NCBI GenBank assembly: GCA_964511215.1
Contig: CAZEER010000099.1
Coordinates: forward strand, 1 to 5,792
Length of the DNA: 5,792 nt
Origin: CAZEER01 sp964511215
GTDB lineage: Bacteria; Fidelibacterota; Marinisomatia; Marinisomatales; UBA1611
Direction of reading: 5' to 3'
In this document: positions 1 to 5,792 of the stretch, in pieces
How positions within the stretch are numbered: the first letter of the stretch is position 1
Layout: each line of letters starts with the position of its first letter
Position numbers and translations under genes: made by a program
The notes under the pieces: generated by a model
Told to the model about the DNA's origin: nothing
The model's database searches: none
The model's input: only the letters and a program-made list of their open reading frames with translations

Positions 1-38
1 ACTGATAAGATATTTTATTCCCATATCAAAAAATATTT

Positions 39-44
39 TATAAT
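39..44 (+). promoter_or_regulatory. Possible -10 box upstream of the ABC transporter operon
   Basis: A perfect TATAAT lies about 70 bases before the start of the ATPase gene, inside an AT-rich stretch. No convincing -35 hexamer is present 16-18 bases upstream; the best candidates match TTGACA at only two positions. The same ten bases, TTATAATATT, recur at 3936-3945 before the GroES-like gene. In DNA this AT-rich a TATAAT can arise by chance, so this is a weak inference from position alone. Confidence 0.25.
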
Positions 45-98
45 ATTCCGCGCTAATTGGGGAACTTTTTTAAATAAAACGATTATAACTGAACTTAT

Positions 99-103
99 AA
101 GGA
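99..103 (+). promoter_or_regulatory. Ribosome binding site deciding the TTG start of the ATPase gene
   Basis: AAGGA sits nine bases before the TTG at 113-115, a normal Shine-Dalgarno spacing. An in-frame TAA at 107-109 rules out any start further upstream, and the next in-frame ATG would remove the Walker A motif. The site therefore supports TTG as the real start codon. Confidence 0.7.
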
Positions 104-112
104 ACGTAAAAA

Positions 113-1060
113 TTGATTCGTATTGAAAATCTATCTAAAGATTATGGAAGCGTAAAAGCAGTAGAATCCATATCTTTTTCACTTAATGATGGTGAAATCG
201 TTGGTTTTCTAGGCGCAAATGGTGCTGGGAAAAGTACAACTTTAAAAATGATGACTGGCTACCTTACACCCACTGCAGGTAATGTATATGTTGATGATCT
301 AAATATCACAGATGATTGTTTGGAAATTCAAAAACAAATAGGCTATTTACCTGAATTAAATCCTCTTTATGTTGAAATGAAGGTTCATGAATATCTAAAA
401 TTTCATGCAGAAATAAGAAATGTTAAAGGGAACCAATTCAATGAAGCTTTAAAGAAAGTCGTGAATGAATGTGGATTACAAGGAGTAGTTCATCGTACCG
501 TAGGAAATTGCTCTAAGGGATATAAGCAAAGAATTGGTTTAGCTGCAGCAATGATCCATAACCCAAAAATTTTAATACTCGATGAACCAGTTACAGGTTT
601 AGATCCAAATCAAATTGTAGAAATTCGAAGTTTAATTAAACGACTTGGAAAAGAAAAATTAGTACTAATGTCATCACACATTTTGCAAGAAATTCAAGCA
701 ACAGTTGATAGAATAATTATTATTGATCAAGGCAAAATAGTTGCTGATGGCACTAGCGAAGAGTTAATAGCAGACTCTCAAGGAAGTACAAAACTTCGCC
801 TGGAAATTTCAGAAGCAAATGAAAATGATATCCAAAATATTGAAGCAACAATACCTAGTATAAAACTTCATAATATTGAAAAAAATGATGATACAATTAT
901 TGTAAATTTTGAATTTAATAATAATTCTGACCCAAGGAAGGATGTTTTTAATTATGCAGTTGAGAAGAATTGGATAATTTTAGAAATGAGTCTATCAAAA
1001 AGAAATTTAGAAGACCTATTTCGCAATCTTACTCTTCAGAAGGAAAGCGGAAATGAATAA
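113..1060 (+). CDS. gldA: ABC transporter ATP-binding protein, GldA-like
   Basis: This is the cytoplasmic ATPase that should power the permease encoded next to it. In 315 residues it shows every ABC landmark: Walker A GANGAGKST (34-42), the GYLPE segment (77-81) with Glu where many ABC proteins have the Q-loop Gln (common in this exporter subfamily), a signature motif of the form CSKGYKQR (133-140), Walker B ILILDEP (153-159), a D-loop TGLDP (161-165) and the switch His189 in MSSHI. Residues from about 226 to 315 form the extra C-terminal domain usual in GldA/CcmA/NatA-type ATPases, ending in the family-like NLEDLFRNLT (298-307). The start is TTG, fixed by an in-frame stop just upstream and a good ribosome binding site. 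The gene overlaps the permease gene by 8 bases. The ATPase assignment is certain. The GldA name rests mainly on the adjacent gldF/gldG-type genes, because ATPases of this class are hard to separate by sequence alone. Confidence 0.93.
   Translation: MIRIENLSKDYGSVKAVESISFSLNDGEIVGFLGANGAGKSTTLKMMTGYLTPTAGNVYVDDLNITDDCLEIQKQIGYLPELNPLYVEMKVHEYLKFHAEIRNVKGNQFNEALKKVVNECGLQGVVHRTVGNCSKGYKQRIGLAAAMIHNPKILILDEPVTGLDPNQIVEIRSLIKRLGKEKLVLMSSHILQEIQATVDRIIIIDQGKIVADGTSEELIADSQGSTKLRLEISEANENDIQNIEATIPSIKLHNIEKNDDTIIVNFEFNNNSDPRKDVFNYAVEKNWIILEMSLSKRNLEDLFRNLTLQKESGNE
1038..1044 (+). promoter_or_regulatory. Strong Shine-Dalgarno for the permease gene
   Basis: AGAAGGA lies inside the end of the ATPase gene, eight bases before the ATG at 1053. 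It shows that this organism does use Shine-Dalgarno pairing. That makes its absence before the DUF4340 and GroES-like genes in this window more noticeable. Confidence 0.6.
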
Positions 1061-1766
1061 CATTGCAATAATTTTCAAAAAAGAATTACATTCTTTTTTT
1101 ACCAGTCCAATGGCTTATATCTTTCTGGTCGTTTTTGCACTGATTAATAGTTACTTCTTTAATATTCAATTTTTCTTGATTAATTCATCAGATATGAGAG
1201 TCTTATTTAATATTATTCCGCTTGTATATTTATTTTTTGTTCCTGCTATTTCAATGGGCCTTATTTCAAGAGAAAAAAGTATTGGCACAATTGAAATAAT
1301 ATCAACACTACCTATCAACGAAAAAGATATTGTAGTTGGCAAATATCTCGCAGGTTTTAGCCTTATCTTAATAGGATTATCCCTTACTCTGATCCATTAT
1401 ATTAATTTATGTTATGTGGGTAGCAATATTGATCATGGTGCAGTTTTCACCGGTTATATCGGCCTTGCATTACTTGGTGGTGTTTATACTTCTATCGGCT
1501 TGTTTGCAAGTAGTTTGACTGAGAATCAAGTCATAGCATTTATTATTGGTATCGCCCTTGTATTAGTATTTTTCATGATGGATAAACTTTTATTCTTTTT
1601 TCCTTCTTCTATGACTGGAATTATCCAATATCTAAGTACGGATTTTCATTTATCTAATATGTCAAGGGGAGTTTTAGATACTAGAAATTTAATTTATTTT
1701 GGATCTGTAATTGGGTTCTTCTTAACAATAACAACACGTGTTTTAGAATCACGTAAATGGAATTAA
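1053..1766 (+). CDS. gldF: ABC-2 type permease, GldF family
   Basis: This 237-residue inner-membrane permease is the expected length for GldF. Six hydrophobic segments are visible at about 20-42, 51-70, 98-117, 130-152, 159-183 and 212-230. The N-terminus, KKELHSFFTSPMAYIFLVVF (9-28), is the typical cytoplasmic amphipathic lead into helix 1. SREKSIGTIEIISTLPI (72-88) matches the cytoplasmic coupling segment of the family (usually close to EERRxGTIELLLTLP), which contacts the ATPase. The stretch around SNMSRGVLDTRNLIYF (201-216) before the last helix is also characteristic of the family. The start ATG lies in the end of the ATPase gene with a strong Shine-Dalgarno, so translation is probably coupled. 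It should pair with the ATPase as the translocation channel. The substrate cannot be read from the sequence. Homologues occur in many bacteria that do not glide, so the name does not imply motility. Confidence 0.92.
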   Translation: MNNIAIIFKKELHSFFTSPMAYIFLVVFALINSYFFNIQFFLINSSDMRVLFNIIPLVYLFFVPAISMGLISREKSIGTIEIISTLPINEKDIVVGKYLAGFSLILIGLSLTLIHYINLCYVGSNIDHGAVFTGYIGLALLGGVYTSIGLFASSLTENQVIAFIIGIALVLVFFMMDKLLFFFPSSMTGIIQYLSTDFHLSNMSRGVLDTRNLIYFGSVIGFFLTITTRVLESRKWN

Positions 1767-1769
1767 TTG

Positions 1770-3326
1770 ATGCTAATTAAGAATAAAAATTCTTTTTTCA
1801 TTTTTTTAGGGTGTTTATTAGTCGGCCTAATCTTGCTGAATATAACATCCAGGGATATTTTTAAACGATGGGATTTGACTGATAATCAAATGTTTAGTCT
1901 CTCTAATTCTAGTAAAAATATAGTAACCAAATTAGATGACTTACTTACAATTAAAGTTTATTTTTCAGACGACCTTCCTAATGAATTAGGTAATACACGA
2001 AGATATTTGCAAGATATTCTTGAAGAATATCGAGCAGTATCAAAAGATATAAATTTTTACTTTTACGACCCTAGTACAGACAGTGAACTTGAAGAGCAAG
2101 CTAGAAAAGATGGTATCCAACCTGTACAAATGCAAGCATTGGAGAATGATCAAATGGTTGTGAAAAAGGTTTACCTAGGTATGGTACTCCTTTATGAAGA
2201 AAAGAAAGAAATTCTACCTGTTATACAAACTACCGCTGGTCTTGAGTATATGATTAGCACTAAAATAAAATCACTTATTAATCTAGACAAAAAAACTATT
2301 GGGCTAATGCACTTAAACCTTAGTTCTGATATAAAGACTGAGAATATTAAAAGACAGCTTAATCAACATTATACTTTCAGAACTGTTCCAAGTAATAATG
2401 ATATTCCTACAAATATTGATTTATTATTATTAACAGGAACTACTGATACATTAGATCCAAAAATAACCGAGAGTCTATCAAAATATTTAGACTCAGGGAA
2501 AACTATATTACTTGCGCAAAGTGGTGTTAAGGCAGATTTACAATTACAACAGGCTAACCAGATCAATTCTAACATATTTGAATTTTTAAATCAATATAGA
2601 CTCGACCTTCAAAGAAATTTAGTCCTAGATGGAAAATGTGGAAAGGTAACTGTTCAAGTCCAACAGGGACCATTTTTAATACCATACCCTATTGATTATC
2701 CATTCTTCCCTATAGTTGATTCATTTAATGATACACAAATTGTGGTCTCTGCACTTGAGCAGGTACGTCCATTATTCCCTAGTGAAATAAGAATTGACAC
2801 ATTATTAAACGATAAAGTTGAAAATGTAGTACCTCTATTTTATTCTTCTAACAATAGTGGATTAATGGAAACAAATCTAATACTTAGTCCAGACCCTCAA
2901 CAAAATCCCTTCATCCGGATTTTAGGGCAAAAGAGAAAAATTTTAGCAGCTTCTTCTAAACTTAAATCTGGTGGTGAGTTAATGCTCATCTCAGATTCAG
3001 GATTTTTAAATGATGAAGGTGGTATGGCACTAGAAGAGAATATAGTTTTCTTATTAAATGCAATAGATTATCTTGTTGGAGACCAAGACCTTATTTCACT
3101 GCGCTCACGAGAAATAACAAATCGTCCACTAGATATATTGCAATTAAATGATAAAGAAGAACAAAATTATTCTCAAGAAGAAAAAGATAAAATGAGTGAT
3201 CGCATTAAGAAACGTTGGAAATTTGCAAATATGATTCTTCCCTCTGTTTTGATTATTGGGTTTGGGCTTTTTAGAATGAGAAAAGAAAAAAATGAAGCAG
3301 AAATGCTAAAACAAATATATGACTGA
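1770..3326 (+). CDS. gldG: GldG-like ABC transporter auxiliary protein
   Basis: This 518-residue protein is anchored at both ends: one helix at about 8-26 and one at about 486-503, with a large domain between them facing the periplasm. After helix 1 comes the GldG pattern RWDLTDNQMFSLS (33-45), then a thioredoxin-like-sized region rich in the expected features, including EEYRAVSKDINFYFYDP (85-101). Residues about 173-290 resemble the ABC-transporter auxiliary domain (alternating strands, LLLLTGTTDTLDP, YLDSGKTILLAQ). Further family marks are PYPIDYPFFPIV (305-316), DLISLRSREITNRPL (440-454) and a basic segment just before the final helix. The ATG at 1770 is preferred. A TTG at 1767 directly follows the gldF stop and would add one residue. 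Only a weak TGGA lies upstream (1758-1761). The gene is adjacent to gldF and overlaps the next gene by 8 bases. Its role in the complex is inferred; no enzymatic motif is visible. Confidence 0.9.
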   Translation: MLIKNKNSFFIFLGCLLVGLILLNITSRDIFKRWDLTDNQMFSLSNSSKNIVTKLDDLLTIKVYFSDDLPNELGNTRRYLQDILEEYRAVSKDINFYFYDPSTDSELEEQARKDGIQPVQMQALENDQMVVKKVYLGMVLLYEEKKEILPVIQTTAGLEYMISTKIKSLINLDKKTIGLMHLNLSSDIKTENIKRQLNQHYTFRTVPSNNDIPTNIDLLLLTGTTDTLDPKITESLSKYLDSGKTILLAQSGVKADLQLQQANQINSNIFEFLNQYRLDLQRNLVLDGKCGKVTVQVQQGPFLIPYPIDYPFFPIVDSFNDTQIVVSALEQVRPLFPSEIRIDTLLNDKVENVVPLFYSSNNSGLMETNLILSPDPQQNPFIRILGQKRKILAASSKLKSGGELMLISDSGFLNDEGGMALEENIVFLLNAIDYLVGDQDLISLRSREITNRPLDILQLNDKEEQNYSQEEKDKMSDRIKKRWKFANMILPSVLIIGFGLFRMRKEKNEAEMLKQIYD

Positions 3327-3885
3327 TACAGTAAAATATTCATTAATCGCATTAGCAGCAATTTTCTTATTATTTCTATATAATATGAATTCGCAAAAAT
3401 CTTATAGATTGAATGGTCAAGCAATATTCGATGATAATAGAGATGAGGTTTTCAGGATTCTTATTAGCGAGAATGATAAAGAGATTGAATTAGTAAGGAA
3501 TGATACAACATGGTCTATAACACAAGCAGACTCTTTTATTATTAAAGAAAATCAAATTGATAAAATATTTGATAGACTTTTAAAGGTCGAACAGGAAATT
3601 CTTATTACCTCAAAAGAAGAAAAGTGGGAAAAATTCGGTGTTGATGATTCTCTAGGAAGGCATATAAAGGTATTTGATAAAAATGATAATGAAAAATTAC
3701 ATTATATTTTTGGTAATTCCGGTCAAGATTGGCAACACAACTATATTAGAAAACATAACTCTACCGATGTGTTTCGTACTAATGACAATGTTTACTTTCT
3801 ACTAAATACTAATACAACATATTGGGGAACAAAGCCAACTAAGACTGATGATTCAGAAAAAATAAATATGGAACTAGATAACTAA
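3319..3885 (+). CDS. Short membrane-anchored DUF4340 protein
   Basis: This 188-residue protein has an N-terminal signal-anchor helix at about 7-22 and a hydrophilic extracytoplasmic remainder. The DUF4340 pattern is recognisable: VFRILISENDKEIELVRND followed by TTWSIT (44-68), a helix-rich stretch with IDKIFDRLLKVEQ (80-92), EKWEKFGVDDSLG (101-113), a glycine turn FGNSG (131-135), NYIRKHNSTDVFRTN (141-155) and YWGTKP (168-173). It ends in a charged Asp/Glu/Lys-rich tail. DUF4340 proteins often follow gldG-like genes and many are longer, at 300 residues or more. This one holds essentially a single domain. The ATG overlaps the gldG stop by 8 bases (ATGACTGA) and no Shine-Dalgarno is visible, so translation probably restarts after gldG. 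The function is unknown. By position it is likely an accessory subunit of the ABC complex on the outer side of the membrane. Confidence 0.82.
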   Translation: MTDTVKYSLIALAAIFLLFLYNMNSQKSYRLNGQAIFDDNRDEVFRILISENDKEIELVRNDTTWSITQADSFIIKENQIDKIFDRLLKVEQEILITSKEEKWEKFGVDDSLGRHIKVFDKNDNEKLHYIFGNSGQDWQHNYIRKHNSTDVFRTNDNVYFLLNTNTTYWGTKPTKTDDSEKINMELDN

Positions 3886-3936
3886 TATTGAATTGATAAA
3901 TTTACTGTATATGTACTTTCACGGATTGTTTTTTAT

Positions 3937-3942
3937 TATAAT
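3937..3942 (+). promoter_or_regulatory. Possible -10 box of the GroES-like gene
   Basis: A perfect TATAAT lies 12 bases before the preferred ATG at 3955. If used, transcription would begin near 3948-3951, giving an almost leaderless mRNA, which agrees with the lack of any Shine-Dalgarno here. No good -35 box is seen at 16-18 bases; a TTCACG at 3918-3923 is too close. The ten-base context TTATAATATT is shared with the candidate upstream of the ABC operon. The evidence is positional only. Confidence 0.35.
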
Positions 3943-3954
3943 ATTTTTTGATTG

Positions 3955-4332
3955 ATGAAAAGTGCAAATAAACAAATACTAGTAGTTGGAGATCGAGTAT
4001 TAATCAGAGCTGATACAGGTGAATCTAAATCACCTGCAGGTCTATATCTTCCTCCAAGTGTTATTGAAAAACAAGAAGTCCGTGGAGGAATGGTTGTAGA
4101 AGTTGGACCTGGAATCCCTTTAGGTAGTCCTGAAAGTTCATTTGATGAACCATGGAAAGAAAAAAAAACAGATATAAAATACATTCCAACTCAAGCTGAC
4201 ATAGGTGACTATGCATTATTTTTAGCTAAAGCAAGTATTGAAATAAAAATTGAAGAAAGGGACTATCTAATTGTTTCCCAATCAGCAATACTGATTCTTA
4301 TCAGAGATGATATTGCTAGAGTTTTAGCATAA
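3955..4332 (+). CDS. GroES-like co-chaperonin, long form
   Basis: This is a 125-residue chaperonin-10 family protein (numbered from the ATG), longer than the usual GroES of about 95. The Cpn10 fold is recognisable from VVGDRVLIR (10-18), a glycine/proline loop KSPAGLYLPP (25-34) in the mobile-loop position that in GroES contacts GroEL, GGMVVEVGPG (44-53), GDYALF (84-89) and the closing strand YLIVSQSAILILIRDD (104-119). Extra length sits between VGPG and GDYALF, about residues 54-83, with a charged, tryptophan-containing insert (FDEPWKEKKTD) where canonical GroES has the short roof hairpin. No groEL lies nearby, so this may be a second GroES-like protein rather than the main one. The ATG at 3955 is preferred; a TTG at 3952 directly after an in-frame TGA would add one residue. 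The gene lies 69 bases after the ABC operon on the same strand. Whether it binds GroEL is unknown. Confidence 0.85.
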   Translation: MKSANKQILVVGDRVLIRADTGESKSPAGLYLPPSVIEKQEVRGGMVVEVGPGIPLGSPESSFDEPWKEKKTDIKYIPTQADIGDYALFLAKASIEIKIEERDYLIVSQSAILILIRDDIARVLA

Positions 4333-4334
4333 TA

Positions 4335-5792
4335 TCAGTAGTCTAAACCCATTTCATAAAACATAAATGCCCATTTTTCTGCAGTTTCTTTAATAACTTT
4401 CCCTGTAGGTTTACCAGAACCATGCCCTGCGCTTTTTCCAATTCTTATTAAGATAGGATTTTCACCACCTTGGGATGTTTGTAGTGTGGCAACATATTTA
4501 AAAGAATGTGCCGGCACTACCCTATCATCATGATCAGCTGTATAAATTAAGACAGAAGGATATTTTGTATCCTTTTTAATATTATGCAATGGTGAATATT
4601 TAATTAAATTATTAAAATATTTTTCTACACTAACAGAACCATATTCCACAGACCATGCATGACCAATTGTAAATTTTTCATATCTTAACATATCCATAAC
4701 TCCGACTTCAGGGAATGCAACTTTACAAATATTAGGTTCTTGATTTATTACAGCACCAACTAAAAGGCCACCATTAGACCCACCTCGCATTGCTAAAAGT
4801 TCTGGTGATGTAATTCCTTCCTCAAATAGATATTTTGCAGCATAAATAAAATCATCAAAAACATTTTGTTTTTCTAAAAGCATACCAGCCTCATGCCATT
4901 CTTGCCCATATTCACTACCACCCCGAATATTGGCAATTGCATAAACTCCATCATTTTCCAAAAGAATTATATTGGATTTACTAAAATATGGTTTGATAGA
5001 TATATTAAACCCACCATATCCATAGAGAAGAGTAGGTCGTTCACCATCCATTTTTAATCCCTTTTTATGTGCAAGAAAAATTGGAATAACTGTATTATCC
5101 TTTGATAAATAAAATTCTTGCCTCATAACAAAATTATCATTGTCAAAATTTGCTTTGGATTCTTCGTGTATTTCAGAGGTATTATTTAATATATCATATT
5201 TAAAAATAATTGTTGGATTCACAGAATTATTAAATGAATACCAAGTAATATTTTGATTTTTATCTCCATTAAAGCCATTAACTATCCCTTTACCTGGAAG
5301 ATCTATATTGTATAAATAATTTCCATCTATATCGTAAGCTTTCCAAATTGATAAAACATCTTTAGTAAAATGGGCAAATATTTTACCTCCAACTATATCT
5401 GCATTATAAAGAACTGCATCCTTTGTACCTGATATTAAAGTCTTCCAATATCTCTCTTTAGGTCTTTGGGGATCAATTTCCACTATTTTTTTATATGGAG
5501 CGTTACGATCTGTTTCTGCTATTAATTTGCCATTAACATGGTCTATTATATATATATCACTATTGAAATCTTCAATAATGCTAGTCCACCCTACGGTTTC
5601 TTTCCATGTATCTCTAAAAGATAAGGAGTTCCCATATGTGCCTTTGAATCGATAGAGAAAAAGAAACCTTTCATCATCTGAGGAAGAAATACTAGGCGAG
5701 ATTCTTGGAGTATTTGGATCATAATAAATTATTTCATCAGCAGTTTGAGACGTTCCTAAATGATGATAGTATACTTTAGAATTTTCATTTGA
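4335..5792 (-). CDS. Prolyl oligopeptidase (S9A), 5' end outside the window
   Basis: This serine peptidase is expected to cut short peptides after proline. The frame is open from the window edge (5792) to TGA at 4335-4337, giving 485 residues. About 215 N-terminal residues are missing compared with the roughly 710 of the well-studied animal enzyme. I translated 5484-5792 by hand: it is stop-free and matches the beta-propeller (SKVYYHHLGTSQTADEIIYY, then DPNTPRISPSISSSDDERF), so the GTG at 5481-5483 is an internal valine, not a start. The catalytic triad is complete: Ser339 in RGGSNGG (codon 4776-4778), Asp422 in ADHDDRVVP (4527-4529) and His457 in AGHGSGKP (4422-4424). Substrate-site residues are also present: Tyr259 and Phe262 in YGYGGF, Trp380 in GHAW and Arg424 in HDDR. 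The enzyme should be active. Whether it is cytoplasmic or exported cannot be judged without the N-terminus. Its stop faces the GroES-like stop two bases away. Confidence 0.95.
   Translation of the reverse strand, partial: SNENSKVYYHHLGTSQTADEIIYYDPNTPRISPSISSSDDERFLFLYRFKGTYGNSLSFRDTWKETVGWTSIIEDFNSDIYIIDHVNGKLIAETDRNAPYKKIVEIDPQRPKERYWKTLISGTKDAVLYNADIVGGKIFAHFTKDVLSIWKAYDIDGNYLYNIDLPGKGIVNGFNGDKNQNITWYSFNNSVNPTIIFKYDILNNTSEIHEESKANFDNDNFVMRQEFYLSKDNTVIPIFLAHKKGLKMDGERPTLLYGYGGFNISIKPYFSKSNIILLENDGVYAIANIRGGSEYGQEWHEAGMLLEKQNVFDDFIYAAKYLFEEGITSPELLAMRGGSNGGLLVGAVINQEPNICKVAFPEVGVMDMLRYEKFTIGHAWSVEYGSVSVEKYFNNLIKYSPLHNIKKDTKYPSVLIYTADHDDRVVPAHSFKYVATLQTSQGGENPILIRIGKSAGHGSGKPTGKVIKETAEKWAFMFYEMGLDY

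Noticed and set aside
71..86. Glu81 in place of the Q-loop Gln in the ATPase as a possible defect.
   Set aside because: The position is residue 81 of the protein (bases 353-355). GYLPE is a common form in this exporter subfamily, and all other ATPase motifs are intact, so it is not unusual.
1..126. Open + strand frame from the left edge to TGA at 124-126, which could be the tail of an upstream gene overlapping the ATPase start.
   Set aside because: Its 41 codons show no G+C excess at first positions (about 9 of 41), unlike normal coding DNA. The peptide resembles nothing I recognise, and an AT-rich frame of this length can occur by chance. The bases left of the window would settle it.
2369..2575. 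Antisense open frame of 68 codons inside the gldG-like gene.
   Set aside because: It lies wholly within a well-supported gene, has no recognisable domain, and its cysteine-rich, irregular composition is typical of a shadow frame.
3173..3424. Antisense open frame spanning the gldG/DUF4340 junction, with hydrophobic stretches.
   Set aside because: The hydrophobic parts are the complement of the gldG terminal helix and the DUF4340 anchor region. No ribosome site or family match is visible.
3886..3951. T-rich spacer after the DUF4340 gene as an intrinsic terminator.
   Set aside because: T runs are present, but I find no G+C-containing stem before them, so termination here cannot be supported.
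3936..4184. Antisense open frame of 82 codons over the GroES-like gene.
   Set aside because: It is fully explained by the Cpn10 gene on the other strand and contains no recognisable motif.
4350..4380. Short inverted repeat CATTT...AAATG followed by T's, a possible terminator for the GroES-like gene.
   Set aside because: The stem has only five pairs with a single G:C and a long loop, and bases intervene before the T run. That is too weak to call, and it lies inside the peptidase coding region.

Overview
This is a compact, AT-rich bacterial window (about 30% G+C by eye). It has five genes on the + strand and one on the - strand, the last cut by the right edge. There are no RNA genes, insertion sequences, CRISPR arrays or clear long repeats. 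The protein set (Gld-type ABC transporter, DUF4340 protein, elongated GroES-like protein, prolyl oligopeptidase) fits the Bacteroidota/FCB neighbourhood, for example an AT-rich marine lineage such as Marinimicrobia. That placement is inferred from family resemblance and needs a phylogeny.

Region 1 (113-3885) is one tight operon of four genes: an ABC ATPase (GldA-like), a six-helix ABC-2 permease (GldF-like), a membrane-anchored extracytoplasmic auxiliary protein (GldG-like) and a short membrane-anchored DUF4340 protein. Neighbouring genes overlap by 8 bases or are directly adjacent, which implies co-transcription and translational coupling. Together they should form one inner-membrane ABC complex: the ATPase drives the permease, while GldG and the DUF4340 protein stand on the outer face of the membrane. 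The substrate is unknown. The 'gliding' names come from homologues in Flavobacterium, and nothing else here points to gliding.

Region 2 (3886-4332) is a 69-base AT-rich spacer with a TATAAT box, then a single GroES-like gene with an enlarged central insertion and no groEL beside it. Its start has no visible Shine-Dalgarno sequence and lies very close to the TATAAT box.

Region 3 (4335-5792, - strand) is a prolyl oligopeptidase fragment with the whole catalytic domain and part of the beta-propeller. The reading frame stays open to the window edge, so the gene continues outside. Its stop codon lies two bases from the stop of the convergent GroES-like gene.

Overall this looks like ordinary core or household gene content. 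I found no convincing new system. The most useful leads are the orphan long GroES-like protein, the compact Gld/DUF4340 cassette, and the start and stop arrangements.
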